From: Prochlorococcus sp. AG-402-P18
GTDB lineage: Bacteria; Cyanobacteriota; Cyanobacteriia; PCC-6307; Cyanobiaceae
Length of the DNA: 64,000 nucleotides
Direction: 5' to 3'
Assembly: GCA_003216275.1 (NCBI GenBank)
Contig: QCJC01000006.1
Span: forward strand, 59,639 to 123,638
Under the pieces are notes generated by a model, which had not been told where the DNA came from, searched no databases, and was given only the letters and a program-made list of their open reading frames with translations. Below, one piece after another: positions 17,671 through 27,318 of the stretch. Numbering within the stretch: position 1 is the stretch's first letter; each line of letters starts with the position of its first letter. Position numbers and translations under genes: made by a program.

Positions 17671-18057
17671 TCTATTTATTCAATATCGTTTTAACTCAAA
17701 TCTTCAAATATTGGTAAAACCAGCCTATTAAAATTCGTATTGCACTACAACATCTTTCAGATCAGTTGGGTAGATTCTGAAACTTCTTGGCCTGATCAAG
17801 GCTTAATCCATATCATGTAATTTGACTTGTAATACTGTTAGTAGTTAATTCTACTTCGATTTTACAAATACCCACCGAAGATCAAAACTGATGACTATTT
17901 CATGATCATAATTGCCCTTCACTGATTATCTTTATTTGATAGCCTGTTTTTGATTAGATAAAAATAACAAAATAATTTGAAATTCACTTAATATTTTCAA
18001 TTAGAAAAATGCTTGGTAACGTCAAAGAAGATGGATCTTCATAAGATACAAAATTAA
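17671..18057. other. Intergenic region upstream of the HAD operon
   Basis: About 390 AT-rich bases between divergent genes. It must hold promoters for both directions but none is clear enough to name. Confidence 0.4.
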
Positions 18058-18222
18058 ATGAATAGCATCACAAGGGTAACTTCAATTGGCCTCCCTGCCA
18101 TTATAGGACTCTCACTAGCCTGGGTTGGTAATAGAGTTATCAGAAACGAGCAAGAGCTGAAAAATCGCGAACTAGAACTCAAGCTTCAACTCAATACACA
18201 GTCGACTAAAACTTATAAATAG
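18058..18222 (+). CDS. Small membrane protein, 54 aa
   Basis: Single helix GLPAIIGLSLAWVGNRVI followed by a charged helix (NEQELKNRELELKLQ). Ends 12 bases before the HAD gene with a GAAAGAAA ribosome-binding stretch between, so the two are cotranscribed. Confidence 0.55.
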   Translation: MNSITRVTSIGLPAIIGLSLAWVGNRVIRNEQELKNRELELKLQLNTQSTKTYK

Positions 18223-18234
18223 AAAGAAAAATAT

Positions 18235-19038
18235 ATGCAGCATAATATCGGGATAATTTTATTTGATATCGATGGTGTTATCCGAGACGTCACCAATAGC
18301 TATCGAATGGCTATTCAAGAAACTGTACATTATTTTTGTAAATGGAAGCCTTCAATACAAGATATTGACTCTATAAAAAGTGAGGGATGTTGGAATAATG
18401 ATTGGGACTTGAGCCTTGAACTGATTAATCGACATATAAAGGACAATTGTCTTTCATTACCAGCTCCTACTAGAAAAAAGTTAATACAACGCTTTGAAAA
18501 GTATTATTTTGGTGGAGATCCCAATCATGACTCTAGTGAATGGTCAGGTTTTATTAATAATGAAACATTATTAGTCAAAAAAGATCTTTTTGAAGAATTA
18601 ACTCAGCAAAAAATTCAATGGGGTTTTGTAAGTGGAGCTGAATCACCTTCAGCAAAATTCGTCTTAGAGAAAAGACTTGGATTAATATCTGCTCCCTTGA
18701 TTGCAATGGGTGAGGCACCTGACAAACCAGACCCTACGGGTTTTATCTCATTATCATCCAAACTTTCAAAAATACCCTTAGGTTGTTCCAACACTCCTAT
18801 TGCATATTTAGGAGACACTGTGGCAGATGTAAAAACAGTTATAAATGCTCGGATTAGGATCCCTCAACAGAAATTTAAAAGTATTGCTATTGCACCACCA
18901 CATTTACACTTGCTCTCTAATAAGGAGAGACGTCTTAATTATGAGGCCAACTTGAGAAAAGCTGGAGCAGACTTGATAATTCAATCTATGGACAATCTTA
19001 GAAATGATATTGTTAATCTGTTTACTAGTAGATATTAA
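18235..19038 (+). CDS. HAD-superfamily hydrolase, subfamily IA, TIGR01548 type
   Basis: 267 aa. Motif I is FDIDGVIRDV at residues about 10-19; the first Asp is the nucleophile. Motif II Ser is in FVSGAES, motif III Lys in EAPDKPDP and motif IV acids in YLGDTVADV. The nucleophile DxDGVI and the all-helical cap fit the TIGR01548 group found in cyanobacteria and some archaea, whose substrate is unknown. It is a cytoplasmic phosphatase-like enzyme. Second gene of a two-gene operon with a small membrane protein. Confidence 0.85.
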   Translation: MQHNIGIILFDIDGVIRDVTNSYRMAIQETVHYFCKWKPSIQDIDSIKSEGCWNNDWDLSLELINRHIKDNCLSLPAPTRKKLIQRFEKYYFGGDPNHDSSEWSGFINNETLLVKKDLFEELTQQKIQWGFVSGAESPSAKFVLEKRLGLISAPLIAMGEAPDKPDPTGFISLSSKLSKIPLGCSNTPIAYLGDTVADVKTVINARIRIPQQKFKSIAIAPPHLHLLSNKERRLNYEANLRKAGADLIIQSMDNLRNDIVNLFTSRY

Positions 19039-19171
19039 TGTAAACATCTAATATTTTTGATATTCCAAACTAGAGCCATTTTAATGAAATATCTACATTA
19101 AAAAAATTTCTAATCAACCTGTGCAAAAAGAATTCATGAGGGAAATTACCTTATGTTTTTTGAATATTAAA

Positions 19172-19453
19172 TCAAGCTGAAATTGCTTCAGCATTTATTA
19201 CATCATCGTCAGTGTTTTCTACATCGTAATTTGATTTCTTATTTTGAAAAATATAGTAGGTAGCACCGCCAGCAAGTGTTGTTGAGACTATTAGCCCAGA
19301 AATTAATGTAAGTGCCACAAATCCGCCTATTATCCCACCCTTCAGACGAAGAAGATTTGATTTGATTAAAAGAAGTAAAAGTAATGTTGAAGTTGCTTTT
19401 AAAGAAGCGATTCTTAAGGATGTTAAAGGCCAGAAAGGATTAAAGAAAAACAT
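19172..19453 (-). CDS. Membrane protein, 93 aa
   Basis: An amphipathic, Leu-rich N-terminal segment (ATSTLLLLLLIKSNLLRLK) is followed by a clear transmembrane helix (GGFVALTLISGLIVSTTLAG) and an acidic tail (NYDVENTDDDVINAEA). Not recognised. Confidence 0.6.
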   Translation of the reverse strand: MFFFNPFWPLTSLRIASLKATSTLLLLLLIKSNLLRLKGGIIGGFVALTLISGLIVSTTLAGGATYYIFQNKKSNYDVENTDDDVINAEAISA

Positions 19454-19507
19454 GTTTAAATTTCTTTATTTAAATGTAGAAGCTTTTTGGAGTTATTGAG
19501 GAAAAAA

Positions 19508-19690
19508 CTAGAAAAAAGTGAAATTCCTTGTAGTTCCAATAGGTGTAACAAAGACTTGTACAACTTCTTCACTCATGCACTCAGTTGGATAGGAGATCAC
19601 ATTGTTTGCTGTGAATCCTGCACCAATGGCTACCACACCAATCACAAGTATCCATTTTGATCTTTCACTTGAAAAAAGTCTGTTCATCAT
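19508..19690 (-). CDS. Small membrane-anchored protein, 60 aa
   Basis: Two start Met, then a helix (KWILVIGVVAIGAGFTANNV), then a short exported tail with one Cys. Lies upstream of the 19172-19453 gene on the same strand, 54 bases apart. Unknown. Confidence 0.55.
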   Translation of the reverse strand: MMNRLFSSERSKWILVIGVVAIGAGFTANNVISYPTECMSEEVVQVFVTPIGTTRNFTFF

Positions 19691-19818
19691 TTAGGAAACC
19701 CATTTAATTTATTCTGTCAAATAGTCTAAAAATTGGGTCAAAAATATATTGATCGATAATTTTATCAGCATTTTGAGAAGTCATTACCCAATAAATACAC
19801 CATCAAAACAGAGCAGTA

Positions 19819-20127
19819 TTAAAATTCAAGGCAAAAATTTTCTGGATAATTCGAATCAGAATTCAGTTTATTTTCTTGTCTCATTACTTCCCCGTATAGG
19901 TCTGGGTTATCTTTTTTAATTTTCATAAGTAGTAAATCAGGACAAAAAGACTCAATGATCCAATAACAAGAACAAGTTGGATAAAGGTTCTTATTAAAGG
20001 ATCTAAAACCTAAATAATCATCATCTCAACCACCTTGACGGCCATTAAAACCAATAATCTTGATAATGAGTCTGGAGGAATCAAGTACATATCTTCTGAC
20101 AGACTTACTTCTTGCTTTTATCTTGTA
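19819..20127 (-). pseudogene. Gene with a nonsense codon, about 100 codons
   Basis: A single frame reads SVRRYVLDSSRLIIKIIGFN GRQGG, then TGA, then DDDYLGFRSFNKNLYPTCSC, WIIESFCPDLLLMKIKKDNP and DLYGEVMRQENKLN. Both halves look like protein in one frame, and a TGG (Trp) to TGA change would explain the stop. It also lacks a start codon. The second half has four cysteines. Family unknown. Confidence 0.45.
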
Positions 20128-20340
20128 TTAACTTGAATTTGTATATTATCTTTGATTGTTTTTGGGATGTGCGGTCAACGTCCAAATATTCGACTAGTCC
20201 GTCCTCTGGTGTTCTCTGTTAAACAAAAGAACCGGTTTCCATCTCTTGTAAGTTGTAAGATTGTTTAAAAAATATTAGCTATTAGATTAGGAAGATTTCA
20301 ATAACATTGCTAATTTCGTACCAGCTCAAACTCTATTTAA

Positions 20341-20946
20341 TTGACCTTCAGATCATTATTGTTATTAGCACATCTACAAGCATTTCTCATCCCTATGCTT
20401 CTTGGAATTAAGTCTATAAACAAATTCAACCAAATTAGTTTTCCTTTGCTAACCCCTTTTGCCTTTATCTCACTAGGTCTTGCCTCATTGTTTGAGATGT
20501 TAGATCATACGACTACAGATTGGATGTATATAGATCACTCATCAATATATAATTGGCTCTTTTATTCATTTCTTTCTATTGGATTATCGTTTTTTACTAT
20601 TTCAGTTGCTAAAACCAAATCGATCATAACTACCAATATTTTGTTAATAATTTCCGCTTTTTTTTCTTATTGGTTTCTAGGCAAGTCAACAACTCTTTTA
20701 ATTGAAGTATTAATAACTATTTTACTAATATCACAATGGTGGAGACGATTTAAAGATTGGGTCTTCTTCATTTATCCGATCATGGGAGTAATCCTTACTA
20801 CATTTTTTGGAATTCTACTTTCAAGTTCAGGCGAGCAAATATGGCATCTATTTATAGGCCCATCTGGAACGATAAGTGTTTTAGCTTTTTACGCAGTTTT
20901 AGAGAGATCAAGAAAAAAAGAAATCATTTCACTTAATAAATTTTAG
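20341..20946 (+). CDS. Polytopic membrane protein, 201 aa
   Basis: Six or seven predicted transmembrane helices. A conserved-looking motif FEMLDHTTTDWMYIDHSS lies in a loop after helix 2 and could hold a His/Asp site. The frame begins with TTG at 20341 directly after an in-frame stop, so this is the earliest start; an ATG at 20395 would cut into helix 1. The His/Asp loop recalls membrane hydrolases, but the match is too weak to name. Confidence 0.65.
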   Translation: MTFRSLLLLAHLQAFLIPMLLGIKSINKFNQISFPLLTPFAFISLGLASLFEMLDHTTTDWMYIDHSSIYNWLFYSFLSIGLSFFTISVAKTKSIITTNILLIISAFFSYWFLGKSTTLLIEVLITILLISQWWRRFKDWVFFIYPIMGVILTTFFGILLSSSGEQIWHLFIGPSGTISVLAFYAVLERSRKKEIISLNKF

Positions 20947-21046
20947 ATCAACTTCAAAATTTCCAAAATTTATTCAAGTGATACTTGGAGCTGTCTTTCT
21001 AAATGCGTTAATTCATCGCTTACCGTTAATTAATGCTTAAAAGCTA

Positions 21047-21211
21047 ATGAGTCTAAGTTCTCATAGAAAACACAGAATTTATATTGCTGCAACAATGGGA
21101 TACGACCTTGGTTCTGAAGATCCAGAAGAATTGGCCTTTTATAAATTGATCAAAAAAGAAATAGGAAAAGACAAAGAAAACCGACATATGGGCATTCAAA
21201 GAATTGATTAA
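21047..21211 (+). CDS. Hypothetical protein, 54 aa
   Basis: Starts MSLSSHRKHRIYIAATMGYD, followed by an acidic helix (GSEDPEELAFYKLIKKEIGK). Soluble. It sits 65 bases before tRNA-Gly. Not recognised, but the balanced composition makes a real gene likely. Confidence 0.55.
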   Translation: MSLSSHRKHRIYIAATMGYDLGSEDPEELAFYKLIKKEIGKDKENRHMGIQRID

Positions 21212-21276
21212 GCTAAGATTTTAGAAAATGTCTAAAAATAAAGTAGTTATTCTTTATTACGCTACTTTAAAGTCTT

Positions 21277-21348
21277 GCGGGTGTAGTTCAGTGGTAGAAC
21301 GTCAGCTTCCCAAGCTGAATGTCGCCAGTTCGAGTCTGGTCATCCGCT
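21277..21348 (+). tRNA. tRNA-Gly (anticodon CCC)
   Basis: Cloverleaf: acceptor GCGGGTG/CATCCGC (one G-T pair), D stem GTTC/GAAC, anticodon stem TCAGC/GCTGA with loop TTCCCAA giving CCC, T arm GCCAG-TTCGAGT-CTGGT, discriminator T. No CCA is encoded. It reads GGG codons. No integrase or att-like duplication was seen around it. Confidence 0.95.
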
Positions 21349-21455
21349 TAAAAGAAAATTAAAACGAAATTCTAATTGTGTGGTGTAACTCACAACACCC
21401 AGTTCAGTCCACAGAAAACAAATGATATAGACATAATTTAATTTTAGAGATTTCT

Positions 21456-21800
21456 ATGGATAATCCCTCTAAGGTACAAATTCTTGCTTCATCAAGTGGC
21501 TGGGTAGCTACAACATTAAATTTTCTTCCTGGTTTAGGTGCTGGATACCTTTACCAACGTCGCTGGATTCCTTACTTTGTAACTGGAGGAGTTGCAACAG
21601 CTTGGTTCCTTCTTGGTGCTATCTTAAACGGTGATACAGAGCCGACAAAAACTGAACAGTTGATTGGAGTAGGAGGCTTAATTTTAATCTCAATCACCAC
21701 AATGATTGAGGCTAAAATGGCTCAGAAGAAAGCAACATTAGCCGTAGAAGAACAGCTTCAAGCACAAACTCCAAAAAAGAAAGTAGGCCTTTTTCGATAA
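21456..21800 (+). CDS. Membrane protein, 114 aa
   Basis: Two or three hydrophobic helices (NFLPGLGAGYLYQRRWIPYF; TGGVATAWFLLGAIL; LIGVGGLILISITTMI) and a basic, Gln-rich tail. The PGLGAGYLYQRRW loop resembles the turn of TM2-type or similar small double-span proteins. Function unknown. Confidence 0.65.
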   Translation: MDNPSKVQILASSSGWVATTLNFLPGLGAGYLYQRRWIPYFVTGGVATAWFLLGAILNGDTEPTKTEQLIGVGGLILISITTMIEAKMAQKKATLAVEEQLQAQTPKKKVGLFR

Positions 21801-22134
21801 GAAGTGACTTTTGAAACAACCGATTTCAACATTAAGATTCCTTTTAGCTTCGAATAAAGGGCAGCAGTATATGGCAGTTAAGAAAACAAACAACTGTGAA
21901 AGATAAAAAATTGTTTAACTCTTTAGAAAGTTCAAGAAAAAGGACTGAATTAATTTAGTTTTTAACTAGCAAGCTGAAGAAGGTAAATCAATCGCAATGT
22001 TTTCAATCCTGAAGTTAGTAAGACCTTTAATAGAGGAAGTTGGACAGATTTATGATTCAACCTATATCACTAGTTATTTACAAAGTAATTAAAGGATAAA
22101 CTATTTTCTTTCTCTTATTATATTTGCTGTATAT
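21801..22134. other. Intergenic region with one possible mini-gene
   Basis: Contains the possible 31-codon gene at 21997; the rest shows short interrupted frames only. Confidence 0.4.
21997..22092 (+). CDS. Possible mini-protein, 31 aa
   Basis: Encodes MFSILKLVRPLIEEVGQIYD plus STYITSYLQSN. It looks protein-like but has no clear ribosome-binding site and no recognised homolog. Confidence 0.3.
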   Translation: MFSILKLVRPLIEEVGQIYDSTYITSYLQSN

Positions 22135-22347
22135 ATGAGTGGCTGGATCAAGAAAACTTCTCGAGTCAGTTCCTTAAAAGTAAATGTAATCTCTGAGCCT
22201 CAAAAGCAAAGAGATATTTGCCTAGATTGGTATGCATACAGAATTGAAACTGAAAAAGCCATTTCAGACCTAAATCTCAACACAGAAAAAGAATCGGATT
22301 TAATGGTTTATTGTGAGTTCTTTAGAAATGTAGCTGATACGAATTAA
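22135..22347 (+). CDS. Hypothetical protein, 70 aa
   Basis: Soluble, mixed charge, with two cysteines (DICLDWYAY, MVYCEFFRN). Not recognised. Confidence 0.5.
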   Translation: MSGWIKKTSRVSSLKVNVISEPQKQRDICLDWYAYRIETEKAISDLNLNTEKESDLMVYCEFFRNVADTN

Positions 22348-22557
22348 CTTTAACAAGGAATTGAATTAGCCCTGTAGTTTTACGTCTTGAAGCTTTCTAA
22401 TCGATACAACCGAACCAAAAATAATACACTCTCCATTATTTAGTCTTATCGGCTAGTTCAAAATAGAATTCATGACCATTAAAGCTACGGATCTGTGCTA
22501 GAAATATAAATGAAATAATCATAAATTTTAAGACTTACTAACTACAAATACATCTAA

Positions 22558-24252
22558 ATGAGCAGTACTAAAGCCATGCCGACAACAAGAACTTTCTCTG
22601 AGTTTGCAAAACAAGCTGACTACTCATTCATGGATTCACTCGAAGCTGACCCTCAGGCAACAGAAGATGGTGACGACCACCTAACAAGAGAAGTCTTTTC
22701 TGGTCACTATGTGCCAGTCACTCCAACAGCGATTCCAAAACCAGAATATGTCGCTCACAGTAAAACATTGTTTAACGAGTTAGGTCTGAGTCAGGAACTT
22801 GCTCTAGATGAACTTTTTCGTCGTCTATTTTCAGGCGATATAAGTGTAGCAACAAAACCAATGCGACCAGTTGGTTGGGCAACCGGTTACGCACTATCTA
22901 TCTATGGAACTGAATATACTCAACAGTGTCCATTTGGGACAGGTAACGGATATGGAGATGGGAGAGCAATTTCAGTATTTGAAGGTCTCTTTAATGGCAA
23001 AAGATGGGAGATGCAACTTAAAGGAGGAGGACCGACACCATACTGCAGAGGAGCTGATGGACGAGCAGTACTTCGATCTAGTGTTCGTGAGTTTTTGGCT
23101 CAGGATTATATGCAGTCACTCGGAGTGCCAACATCACGTTCTCTCACACTATATGTCTCTAAATCTGAAACAGTCCGCAGGCCTTGGTACACAAAAGAGT
23201 CAAATTCAATCGATCCAGACATCATGGTAGAAACCCCGGCTGCAATCTCAACACGAGTTGCACCATCTTTTTTACGGGTAGGTCAGATAGAACTCTTTGC
23301 ACGTCGAGTCCGCAAAAATGAACATCAAGGCGCGATGAAAGAGCTCGAGATGATTGTGAAGCACTTAATCCTAAGAAATTACAAGAAAGAAATCGATCCG
23401 ACTCTTAGCTTTAGCAATCAAGTCGTTGAGATCTCAAATGCCTTCCGAGAACGAATCACATCATTAGTAGCCAATTGGATCCGAGTTGGCTACTGCCAAG
23501 GTAATTTTAACAGTGACAACTGCGCTGCAGGTGGTTTCACCCTAGATTACGGTCCCTTTGGATTTTGCGAACTCTTCGATCCCAGATTCCAACCTTGGAC
23601 AGGAGGTGGTGAACATTTTGCATTCTTCAACCAAGAAGTTGCTGCCAAAGCAAATTATCATATGTTTGTGGAGGCGCTTCGACCTCTTCTTACCGGCAAC
23701 GCAGAAGCATTGGACAGGCTAGATAGCATCCGCGATGGATTTACTACAGTAATGAAGCAAAAAATGGAGAATATGTGGTCAAAGAAATTAGGCCTAGTCA
23801 CCTATGACGAACGATTAGTAAATGAAATGCTACATCTCATGGTTCAATCAAAGGTCGACTACACAATCTTTTTCCGAAAGCTTTCAAATATTCCAAACAA
23901 ACTTACAGAATTAAAAGATAGTTTCTATCAACCAAGTTCAGAACAAGTTGATACCAGGTGGAGCAATTGGCTACAACGATGGCGAGGAAGCATTATGAAT
24001 AGAGGTGATATAAATAAAATTTCCGCAGAGATGAAACAAATCAACCCAAAATACAGTTGGCGAGAATGGCTTATCGCACCCGCCTACGAAAAGGCCGAGA
24101 CAGGTGATTACAGCCTCATAAAGGAGCTTCAAGCTGTCCTAGAGAAACCTTATGAGGAACAATCATTAGAAGTACAAAAAAAATATGATCGACTAAAGCC
24201 CAAACAATTCTTCGGCGCTGGAGGCATTTCGCATTACAGCTGTTCATCTTGA
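22558..24252 (+). CDS. selO: Protein adenylyltransferase SelO (YdiU/UPF0061 family)
   Basis: 564 aa, a little longer than the usual 480-550. The nucleotide-binding stretch includes [20 protein letters not shown] and [13 protein letters not shown], the family signature. The metal-binding and catalytic segment is [20 protein letters not shown], then GFCELFDP. SelO is a pseudokinase that transfers AMP from ATP to Ser, Thr or Tyr of target proteins and is linked to redox stress. The C terminus ends SCSS, with Cys where some relatives have selenocysteine. The gene looks less AT-rich than its neighbours. It stands alone on the plus strand. Confidence 0.93.
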   Translation: MSSTKAMPTTRTFSEFAKQADYSFMDSLEADPQATEDGDDHLTREVFSGHYVPVTPTAIPKPEYVAHSKTLFNELGLSQELALDELFRRLFSGDISVATKPMRPVGWATGYALSIYGTEYTQQCPFGTGNGYGDGRAISVFEGLFNGKRWEMQLKGGGPTPYCRGADGRAVLRSSVREFLAQDYMQSLGVPTSRSLTLYVSKSETVRRPWYTKESNSIDPDIMVETPAAISTRVAPSFLRVGQIELFARRVRKNEHQGAMKELEMIVKHLILRNYKKEIDPTLSFSNQVVEISNAFRERITSLVANWIRVGYCQGNFNSDNCAAGGFTLDYGPFGFCELFDPRFQPWTGGGEHFAFFNQEVAAKANYHMFVEALRPLLTGNAEALDRLDSIRDGFTTVMKQKMENMWSKKLGLVTYDERLVNEMLHLMVQSKVDYTIFFRKLSNIPNKLTELKDSFYQPSSEQVDTRWSNWLQRWRGSIMNRGDINKISAEMKQINPKYSWREWLIAPAYEKAETGDYSLIKELQAVLEKPYEEQSLEVQKKYDRLKPKQFFGAGGISHYSCSS

Positions 24253-24438
24253 ATCGACATTAGAAGTGAAAGGTGTATGTATTATCGACTAGCGAATATT
24301 TAAAATCTATTAATTATCTTCGAGAGAGATCAATAAATATAATTAAATTCTTAAAAAGTTTTTCTATATAGATAACCGTACCAATCATTCTCTCACTAAG
24401 GGAAATATCAGAGCATGATATATCCTTTACATTCAAAC

Positions 24439-24567
24439 ATGTCAGAAGAAACAAAATCTAAAATCAGAATTTTTCTTCCATTTAGCTGGTTCATACCGGT
24501 ATTAATTTCATTTGGGGTGATTAATTTCCACCAAATATCTGCAGGGATTACACCTATATCTATTTAG
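24439..24567 (+). CDS. Small membrane protein, 42 aa
   Basis: MSEETKSKIRIFLPFSWFIP then a hydrophobic helix (VLISFGVINFHQISAGI). The next gene begins 4 bases after its stop, suggesting a two-gene unit. Confidence 0.45.
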   Translation: MSEETKSKIRIFLPFSWFIPVLISFGVINFHQISAGITPISI

Positions 24568-24571
24568 AGAT

Positions 24572-24706
24572 ATGTCATTACACACAGCTGAATACTACGA
24601 ATCAATAGTTGAAGCTTCAATCAAAGGTGAGTTATGGGGTCTAGATCAATTTCCCAATATTACTTATCTACTAGAAATTAATTTTGACCCTTCCGTTTAT
24701 AAATAA
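24572..24706 (+). CDS. Hypothetical protein, 44 aa
   Basis: Encodes MSLHTAEYYESIVEASIKGE followed by LWGLDQFPNITYLLEINFD. Soluble and acidic. Directly after the preceding small gene. Not recognised. Confidence 0.45.
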   Translation: MSLHTAEYYESIVEASIKGELWGLDQFPNITYLLEINFDPSVYK

Positions 24707-24957
24707 TGGTTGATCACGGTATAACAATCCTATAAATAGAGGATAGAAAGGTAATTATGTAGGTTAGAAATTATCAACAACATTTGCCAAAATAATAAAT
24801 AATAATTGGAAATTTTGAAGAAAAAATGACTGATAACATATCTATTTTCAAGTTGCCGAAGGTTAATCAACAAAATTTAGCAACAACAAATTACTAAATT
24901 TGACACAGTTTTTCAATCTCTCCATAATTCATACGTTAAATAAATCTTTAAGATTTA

Positions 24958-25221
24958 TTATAGGAAAAATATAAAATTAACTGTAATTTTTTGCCAAATG
25001 ATCTCTGCATCTCTAAGAAGGTAGATAGCTTCTTTCCTACCAACGGCTCTCTCTGCATCATTCATCAACCTAACGTATCTCTCTCTCAAAACCTGCTTTT
25101 CGAAAACAGCTTTGGAAAACATATTATGATTTTCAGTTCGATCCACTCCTTTGTTTTTGGCAATATTCTTTCTAAACCCATATAGATATTTCGCTCTAAC
25201 CCGAACATTGTGCCTACTCAT
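24958..25221 (-). CDS. Hypothetical basic protein, 87 aa
   Basis: Basic N terminus (RHNVRVRAKYLYGFRKNIAK). The C-terminal helix GRKEAIYLLRDAEIIWQKI resembles that of the gene at 35.1 kb (GRNEYMDLAKEANLLWHQI), so the two are likely distant paralogs. Function unknown; the positive charge would suit nucleic-acid contact. Confidence 0.6.
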   Translation of the reverse strand: MSRHNVRVRAKYLYGFRKNIAKNKGVDRTENHNMFSKAVFEKQVLRERYVRLMNDAERAVGRKEAIYLLRDAEIIWQKITVNFIFFL

Positions 25222-25308
25222 TTTACTAAACTTGTTAACTGATATATCACTTAAATATTCTGTGAAGGGTTAATATCAACCGCGTGTAGTGTTAACCTCC
25301 AAAGTTTT

Positions 25309-25452
25309 TTATTTAATCAAGGAAGCTTGACTAACCTCGACTCCATAGTCTTTAGCAAGATCAATCAACTCTTGTAATGATAAGTTAACTAGATAGTTGC
25401 GAATGCATTGATAAGCGTTAAAGCTCTCAATACTTTTTCTCTCATTGAACAT
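25309..25452 (-). CDS. Hypothetical protein, 47 aa
   Basis: Encodes MFNERKSIESFNAYQCIRNY then LVNLSLQELIDLAKDYGVEV. The LQELIDLAKDYGVEVS segment faintly recalls the end of Nif11-type leaders (ELxxLAxxxGxxxS), but the rest does not fit. Confidence 0.45.
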   Translation of the reverse strand: MFNERKSIESFNAYQCIRNYLVNLSLQELIDLAKDYGVEVSQASLIK

Positions 25453-25648
25453 TGAACGAGAAATTCATAAGGCTAAGGCTTCTTTAGTGAAGATTGCAAA
25501 TTTACAGATATTAAAATCCTATTCACTGCATATGCTTTTTGCCTTTAAAGCTTCTTAAAAAAATCGAAAAAAGAAAGAGCATTAAAGATGCCTTAAAGTC
25601 GCATCTAAAAAATGACCTATTAATATTTTTATTTTAACAAAGCTAACG

Positions 25649-25860
25649 ATGGGAGAAACAAAGAAAAGCAAGAAACTTGGATTTCTCCAAAAAAGTCAAA
25701 GAGATTAGGGAATAAGGAGTTAGTCAAAGAAGAAAAAAGAAGGCATATCTCATGGTCTCCCTGGCCAACTGCCAATTTCAAAACTCGTTACCCCGCTTTC
25801 CCGTTAGTTATGACTGTTTTAATAGTAATGAGTTTACGCTGGCTAACTTCTGGAAAATAA
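25649..25860 (+). pseudogene. Frameshifted small membrane protein gene
   Basis: ATG GGA GAA ACA AAG opens a frame that soon stops. Adding one A in the next AAAA run switches to KQETWISPKKSKRLGNKELV, then RRHISWSPWPTANFKTRYPA and the helix FPLVMTVLIVMSLRW, ending at 25860. The downstream frame itself has no start. About 70 aa if repaired. Confidence 0.4.
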
Positions 25861-25914
25861 ATTAATTAGTTAATTATCAGAAGAAATGAGAAGTTGTTAA
25901 TTGAAGGCTGTTAT

Positions 25915-26097
25915 TTAAAAATGAAAATATGAGATATTTCTTGGAGGAGCAGAACGAGTAGAACATATACCAAATTGCAAGCACTCCATCACATCATCAT
26001 CATATTTTGGCTTGTAATTAGAAATTAAATCAGATATTTCATTAGCTTCCATAGGTAGCACAGAAAAATTGTCGAATAATTGCTTTGAAAAAGGCAT
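25915..26097 (-). CDS. Small CLxFGxC-motif protein, member 2 (60 aa)
   Basis: Variable N terminus (MPFSKQLFDNFSVLPMEANE) then DDDVMECLQFGICSTRSAPP. It matches the genes at 1.07 and 27.95 kb in the motif [DE]-x-[ML]-E-C-L-[QH]-F-G-[IF]-C-S. The leader is about 37 residues and the tail short and variable. The shared upstream motif lies about 60 bases before its start. No partner enzyme is adjacent. Confidence 0.7.
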   Translation of the reverse strand: MPFSKQLFDNFSVLPMEANEISDLISNYKPKYDDDVMECLQFGICSTRSAPPRNISYFHF

Positions 26098-26157
26098 GAT
26101 TAACGCTCTAGAGCTACTTTATTTCTACTCATATTTTCTTAAGAAATCTATGGGGAT

Positions 26158-26176
26158 GATCACTCAAGTATTTATA
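26158..26176 (-). promoter_or_regulatory. Shared upstream motif, copy 2
   Basis: On the minus strand: TATAAATACTTGAGTGATC, about 60 bases before the start of CLxFGxC member 2. Best match to the consensus. Confidence 0.5.
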
Positions 26177-26199
26177 CAGTCCAAAAAAAAGACAACCAA

Positions 26200-26451
26200 T
26201 TATTGAGATTCTTCTCTCTCTCTATAACTATCAGGAGATTGTAGATATGACGTCTGGCCAAGATATGGATCTTCACCAAAAAGATCATTCATTTGCTTTT
26301 GTGTCATTTCCTTAGGAGCTTCAACTATTTCACCAGATTCAATTTGATTAGGCGATAAGTCTATTTCAACTGCTTGAAGTCCAGCAGAGCAAATAATGAA
26401 AAGAAAGCCTAGGAAGATAAAAAAAATGCGAAGTAGCAGTGACTCTCCCAT
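26200..26451 (-). CDS. Secreted or membrane-anchored protein, 83 aa
   Basis: N-terminal hydrophobic segment (LLRIFFIFLGFLFIICSAGL) that may be a signal peptide; the mature part is acidic with EMTQKQMNDLFGEDPYLGQT. Not recognised. Upstream of the CLxFGxC gene on the same strand. Confidence 0.6.
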   Translation of the reverse strand: MGESLLLRIFFIFLGFLFIICSAGLQAVEIDLSPNQIESGEIVEAPKEMTQKQMNDLFGEDPYLGQTSYLQSPDSYREREESQ

Positions 26452-26761
26452 ATTTATTAAAAATTACTTACTAAAAGACTTTGAGTATTCAACCTCCTCA
26501 ATGGTCTCTTTTAAAATTGCCTTTTCTTTATTGTAAGAAAGCATCCACCTTCGTCAAATGCTAAGAAGGGGAATACACTGATAAAGAAAGCAAATGTCAG
26601 AGAATGAATTTTTTTACCAAAATCAGTATTGAATTTAGTTGATAATAAACAATTTTTTTAAACCCCGTATAATTCAAAAGGATCAAAATTTTATATATGT
26701 TTAGTTATTGGGCTTTATTTGCAAATTCAATAATTCTATGAATAAATAACTAATTATGAAT
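26452..26761. other. 310-base intergenic region
   Basis: No gene or signal identified; several short interrupted frames. Confidence 0.4.
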
Positions 26762-27226
26762 TCATTCCATATCCATTTCCATCTCGATTTCATCCATCGA
26801 AGACTTATTATTTTCATTAACTAATGGTTCTTCAATTATTTGAGGCAATGTGTTCTCACTTACATCAGGCAAAGATTGTTTAATGACAATTCCAAAAGGA
26901 TTATCCCCTTCATTATCAGAAATCAATGATCCGTCTAATTCAAAATCATCATCTATATTGGTTTGTAATTCTGGCTCTACTTGAAGGTTGTTATTTTCTT
27001 TAGCTATGCTTTCACTTTTATCTTTTATAAGTAATTTCGAAAGATCAACAATATCAATAACTATAGACTTTTGACTTACATACATATCTCGTATCAAATC
27101 ATTGATTTCATTAGACTTTGAAGAATCCGAAAAGAATGCATAAGCAGTCCAACCTGCAAGAATAGTCGATATTAAAACTATAGAAATAAAAGCAGAATAC
27201 ATTGCTCTTAATATTGTTCTGATCAT
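26762..27226 (-). CDS. Membrane-anchored acidic protein, 154 aa
   Basis: One N-terminal helix (AFISIVLISTILAGWTAYAF), then a long acidic, Asn/Glu-rich region with low complexity and an EIEMEMDME end. Probably an anchored, disordered tail. Unknown. Confidence 0.6.
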   Translation of the reverse strand: MIRTILRAMYSAFISIVLISTILAGWTAYAFFSDSSKSNEINDLIRDMYVSQKSIVIDIVDLSKLLIKDKSESIAKENNNLQVEPELQTNIDDDFELDGSLISDNEGDNPFGIVIKQSLPDVSENTLPQIIEEPLVNENNKSSMDEIEMEMDME

Positions 27227-27300
27227 TATGTAATTTATATATTTTTTAATCTAGGCAATATAATTGACTCTTAAAACACCTCTTCACACCCTGTAAAGCG

Positions 27301-27318
27301 CATAAATACTTGGGGGTT
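27301..27318 (+). promoter_or_regulatory. Degenerate fourth copy of the shared motif
   Basis: CATAAATACTTGGGGGTTAC resembles the motif upstream of the CLxFGxC genes. At the equivalent distance (about 60 bases) an ATG at 27373 opens only four codons (MAKL), so a former member may have been lost here. Confidence 0.25.

Noticed and set aside
21277..21348. tRNA-Gly as an integration site
   Set aside because: No duplicated 3' tRNA end and no recombinase found around it.
24241..24252. SelO as a selenoprotein
   Set aside because: The C terminus encodes Cys (TGT), not TGA, and no SECIS-like element is needed.
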